From assembly GCA_034620365.1 (NCBI GenBank), contig JAQGEQ010000125.1, positions 1 through 64,000 of the forward strand: 64,000 bases of DNA, in the 5' to 3' direction. The DNA is from Pegea sp. RAD2-039. Lineage: Eukaryota; Chordata; Thaliacea; Salpida; Salpidae. The notes below the pieces were generated by a model. The model was not told the origin of the DNA and made no database searches. It was given only the letters and a program-made list of their open reading frames with translations. The position numbers and the translations under genes were made by a program. Shown here piece after piece: positions 60,101 to 64,000 of this stretch; the first letter of the stretch is position 1; each line of letters begins with the position of its first letter.

Positions 60101-62007
60101 AACTACTTAGCAACGAATCACTTAGTAACCATCTACTTGGCAACCAATCACTTAGCAACCATCCACTTAGCAACCAATCGCTCAGCAACCAACCACTTAG
60201 CAACCAATCACTTAGCAAAAACCACTTGGCAACCAACCACTTAGCAACCAATCAGTTAGCAACCAACCACTTAGCAACCAACCACTTAGCAACTAACCAC
60301 TTAGCAACCAATAACTTAGCAACTACTTGGCAACCAATCACTTAGCAACCAACCACTTAGCAACCAACCACTTGGCAACCAATCACTTGGCAACCAATCG
60401 CTTAGCAACCAATCACTTAGCAACGAATCACTTAGAAACCAATCACTTAGCAAAAACCACTTGGCAACCAATCATTTAGCAACCAATCACTTAGCAACCA
60501 ATCACTTGGCAACCAATCAGTTAGCAACCAACCACTTAGCAACCAACCACTTAGCAACCAATCACTTAGCAACTAACCACTTAGCAACCAATAACTTAGC
60601 AACTACTTGGCAACCAATCACTTAGCAACCAACCACTTAGCAACCAACCACTTGGCAACCAATCACTTGGCAACCAATCGCTTAGCAACCAATCACTTAG
60701 CAACGAATCACTTAGAAACCAATCACTTAGCAAAAACCACTTGGCAACCAATCATTTAGCAACTAATCACTTAGCAACCAATAACTTAGCAACCACTTGG
60801 CAACCAAGCACTTGGCAACCAATCACTTAGCAACCAATCACTTAGCAACCAACCTGTGCTATAAGAGAGGTTTTTTGGAGTTTCAGCTCCATCTTGAATC
60901 GTATTATCGAAGAAATCCATCGTAGTTTCCGTATAAACCAATTCAAATATTTGTTGAATTAGACTACAAAATTCTTCAGCAACCATCTACGTCATCATTA
61001 AATCATCAAATATGAAAAGAACAATAAATTTTTGCTAACCTGATTATCAGCACAAAATATTGCTAACGAATTTGCATTTTCACTCAATTCTGACGCTATC
61101 AAAATTGATGACGTCAAAAATAAGTTAATTGAATGACGTCACAAACTTACCAAATTGTAGAAAGATATAAAATGTGACGTCATCCTGAACAAAACCAGCA
61201 GATGAAATTTTATGAGTTGGAACTCTATGAATGACGTATTCACCTAAAAATACAGATGACGTCACCACTGATGACGTCATATCGGTTGCTGTAGCTACCA
61301 TCACGCCAGGAAATCTTTAAATTATGAATAGAAAAAGTACATACAACATCATTTCTATAACCAAGTTTGTTTGGAAATTGTAATAATCTCTGCAAATAAA
61401 TGACGTCATCAATTTGACACTTTGAAGTAATGACGTCATCAACTAGTGACGTCATCAACTTACTCTTTTTTCGTCTATCAACGATAAAACAGAATTCCGA
61501 TTATTGACATCAAAGTCTGGTGTGACGTCATTAGTAGTTCCTAAATACTGAAAAAATAAAAGTGAGTGACGTCATCAACACAAATCTAAGACGTCATCAA
61601 AAATCATATGACGTCATCAACACTCATATGACGTCATCAACACTCATATGACATCATCAACACTCATATTACGTCATCAAAACCCATATGACATCATCAA
61701 AGCTCATATGACGTCATCACCTGTAATTGTTTTTCCACGAAACTTTTAGCAAGAACATTTGGATTAATTTTATAGGAAGGACCAACAGTAGGATGGCTTC
61801 TTAAAGGTCTTCTTTCTGTTGGAGGAGTACTAATAGCTAAAGACGAACTGGATTGATGACGCGGCTCTGACGTCAACGACCAGCCCGCTGAAGTGAAAAA
61901 ACGACGAAAAATTCCCTTAAATGAAAAAATTATAAATTTATAAAGAAATTAAAAGTTAATTTTTTTTTTACTTTTCTTTTTTTATTTTCATCGCTTTCAC
62001 AATTCAT
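57106..62007 (-). CDS. CCM2: CCM2 (malcavernin), KRIT1-binding scaffold
   Basis: Cytoplasmic scaffold of the cerebral cavernous malformation complex that links KRIT1 to MEKK3 signalling. Sixteen phase-consistent exons, transcript order: 62007-61972, 61915-61721, 61547-61464, 61389-61299, 61243-61151, 61095-61040, 60986-60854, 59055-58992, 58939-58853, 58800-58626, 58559-58418, 58362-58251, 58197-58160, 57655-57470, 57414-57326, 57276-57106, giving 583 residues (human CCM2 444). N-terminus GIFRRFF and TERRPL match CCM2. PTB domain about 75-230: [20 protein letters not shown], then [20 protein letters not shown] and TPKNLS. Harmonin-homology domain about 325-420: [20 protein letters not shown] and [11 protein letters not shown]. 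The extra C-terminal length is acidic, Ser-rich and CRE-encoded ([18 protein letters not shown]). The exon split at 58250/58197 is my preferred reading; a readthrough frame also exists. CCM2L is a less likely alternative. Confidence 0.92.
57690..58157 (-). repeat. 20-bp CRE array filling a CCM2 intron
   Basis: About 23 units GATGACGTCACAAGTTAGTT, nearly all with an exact TGACGTCA. Unit endings alternate (TTAGAT, TTAATT, TTAGTC) in a block-copied pattern. A few have lost the CpG (GATGATGTCA). Confidence 0.95.
59062..60850. repeat. 15-bp CACTTAGCAACCAAT array filling a 1.8-kb CCM2 intron
   Basis: About 119 units occupying essentially the whole intron 59056-60853. Larger blocks are duplicated, marked by CACTTAGCAAAAACCACTTGG near 59606, 60214, 60448 and 60728. 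Complementary in transcript sense to the BCOR array. Confidence 0.95.
61565..61716 (-). repeat. 20-bp CRE array forming a CCM2 intron
   Basis: About eight units ATATGACGTCATCAACACTC between the exons at 61721 and 61547. Three units have one base changed (TGACATCA, TTACGTCA), others are exact. Confidence 0.92.
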
Positions 62008-63540
62008 TTTTTCAAATTTTTTTCATCTTTTTTGGAACTCATTTTTCTTTAATAAAAAACTTAAATTAAATTAAATAAAAATTCTGTCCAATATTTAAAA
62101 GAATAGAATTTAAAAACTTTCAAACTTAATAATAAAGAAACTTTTTTTCATAATTTTATTTAAAATAATAATTTCTGAATAATAAAAATATTTTAGAAAC
62201 TTTAAATTCATTTTTATAAAATTTAATAAAAGATTCAAAAATGATAAATAAAAAATTAAAAATATTAATGATAAAAGAAAATCTGAATATTAAAACAAAA
62301 TAAAAAAATAAAATAAGACTAAACATAAAAGTTAAGATCTTAATTTTTTTAATGAAAAGATAAACATAAAAAAAAACATTTTATTCGAAATAACAGCTTT
62401 AAAGATTTGACACTAAAACCCGCTGTTTGTAATTTCAAGGTGGGACATTTTGGCGTTTTGGGCGTTGTCAAATTTTCAGAAAAAATTTATTTTTTATCTT
62501 TAAATAGAAACAAAAAGTTAAGTAATGATTAAATTTGTATAAAGTTATCTAATTTAATTCTTTTTTGTGATTATTACTATCAATTTAATATATTACTGTA
62601 ATTATATAATTTTAAATTCTTTTAGCATGATAGTTTTTAATAAGCTGATAGAATTTAGAATCTAGATTAAAAAGTATTTAAAAAAATTAAAGCAACCAAT
62701 AAATAAATACAAATTGTTGTTCTAACTTTTAAATGTTATACTCAAATATTTACGTATCTATTTATCTATTTTGTATAAATTCAAAGTTATAAATAATTAT
62801 ATATTTAAATAATTTGATCTCTATTTAAATGTATCCAAATAATAAAAACAAAACAAATAATAAAAAATAAAAACAAATCTACAAAATGGAAAATAAAAAT
62901 AAATAGAATTAGATGTAATATTATTCTTAGAAAGAATATCTTAAAAGAAGATTTCTTTGTTAACTTTTTAGTCTTTCGAAATTTCCATGAAATTTTCTAG
63001 TTGTTGATCTATTTGCTAACTACCAAAAATATCAATAATAAGAAATGCTTTCCTAATCTGTTGGTTATTAAGATTTAAATACCAAAAAAAGAGCGTAAGC
63101 CTTTTTCAATTAAAAAACATTCCTTAAATATTTATTTTATTCAACAAATAATTTTATTTTTATTTTAAGTTCCATATAAACAAAGTTTCATTTGAAATAT
63201 ATTTTTACAAATATTTAGCCAATTATAAACTACTTTTTCTTCAAGATCTTTAACTTTGTTTTAATAATAATGTTTTTATTTCAATATTGAATAAAAGGTT
63301 TGTAACTAAATAAACATTTCAGCAAAAATAAACCATTTTGTTTACAAATATAAAGTCTATTTCGGTCAGATTTTTTTTCTCATAGTCTGGATAACATCTT
63401 ATCTATTCACTTAATTTATTTTTTTGGTTGTTTTTAGAATCATTTGAACCTTAGGTTAATATCTAAAAGTCTTAAGATTAAGGAGTTGATAAAAATTCAT
63501 ATGGCCCTGAAATTTTTAACAAATATAATTTATAATTTCG
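62008..63540. other. AT-rich region upstream of CCM2
   Basis: No gene seen and no TGACGTCA. 62395-62475 is slightly less AT-rich and could be near the promoter; nothing specific recognised. Confidence 0.5.
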
Positions 63541-63544
63541 TTAA

Positions 63545-64000
63545 AAAAACTCCTCAACCAACAACACCAAGTGAATAATAATTTGTCTCACAAACAAATC
63601 TTGTGTTTGGTGGTTGAAGGTGCTAAAGACTCACTTGTTTCTAACACCTTGACTTGTAAAAACTTCTCGACCAACAACACTAAGTCAATAATAACTTGTC
63701 TTACAAACAAATCTTGTGTTTGGTGGTTGAAGGTGTTGAAGACTCACTTGCTTCTTGCACCTTGACTTATAAAAACTCCTCGACCAACAACACCAAGTGA
63801 ATAATAATTTGTCTTACAAACAAATCTTGTGTTTGGTGGTTGAAGGTGCTAAAGACTCACTTGTTTCTAACACCTTGACTTGTAAAAACTTCTCGACTAA
63901 CAGAATTAAGTCAATAATAACTTGTCTTATAAACAAATCTTGTGTTTGGTGGTTGAAGGTGTTGAAGACTCACTTGCTTCTAGCACCTTTACTTGTAAAA
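63545..64000. repeat. 113-bp tandem repeat, inverted relative to 28065-28515
   Basis: About four units with CAAATCTTGTGTTTGGTGGT, running off the window end. The 64-codon ORF at 63571 is a repeat artefact. Confidence 0.9.

Noticed and set aside
59250-60251. ORFs on both strands with NHLAT or WLLSD repeats
   Set aside because: The 15-bp array in the large CCM2 intron.
61315-61344. Possible 30-nt intron inside a CCM2 exon
   Set aside because: Too short to splice, and reading through gives the conserved PTB segment NLKISWRDG.
62008-62027. Upstream Met as CCM2 start
   Set aside because: Its frame stops after twelve codons. The Met at 62007 joins the next exon in phase.

Overview
This is animal (metazoan) nuclear DNA: AT-rich, with intron-rich genes whose exons all join in phase, GT-AG splice sites, AATAAA signals, LINE remnants and many minisatellites. 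I reconstructed nine protein genes by hand. All are close orthologues of well-known animal proteins, and several (CCM2, BCOR, GGCX, KDM6, PTPN1/2-like) point to a metazoan. Most introns are only 46-60 nt, which fits a compact-intron invertebrate such as a tunicate or a sponge. I cannot settle the phylum.

Layout: KDM6 H3K27 demethylase, 5' end outside the window (+, 191-5016); LINE remnants; DAW1/ODA16 (+, 8724-15594) facing CFAP298 (-, 17500-21423), two axonemal-dynein assembly genes; a LINE graveyard (22.3-25.1 kb); NUP50 (-, 25703-29194) head-to-head with a testis-specific-type kinase TSSK (+, 30867-34047); vitamin-K gamma-carboxylase GGCX (+, 36399-41096) facing an intronless PTPN1/PTPN2-type phosphatase (-, 42353-43627); a 4.4 kb AT-rich spacer; BCOR/BCORL1-type corepressor (+, 47991-54082) facing CCM2 malcavernin (-, 57106-62007); AT-rich DNA to the end. 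Protein lengths of the full models are close to human for DAW1 (417 aa) and CFAP298 (291 aa). NUP50 (711 aa) is enlarged by one long exon.

The outstanding feature is sequence vocabulary. The palindrome TGACGTCA (CRE/ATF-type word) occurs roughly 200 times by eye where about one is expected, almost only inside or right beside genes. It sits twice in each of at least nineteen introns of 47-59 nt, supplies some 3' splice sites, overlaps or abuts several stop codons, is translated as MTSS or DDVI/DDVT, and forms tandem arrays. A second vocabulary, RFX X-box-like (YTAGCAAC or GTTGCCTAGTAAC), builds other intronic arrays. A third array repeats the POU octamer ATGCAAAT. The twin-CRE mini-introns are my main candidate for something undescribed.

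No tRNA, rRNA, CRISPR or prokaryotic operon is visible. Long ORFs inside minisatellites are artefacts of the repeats.
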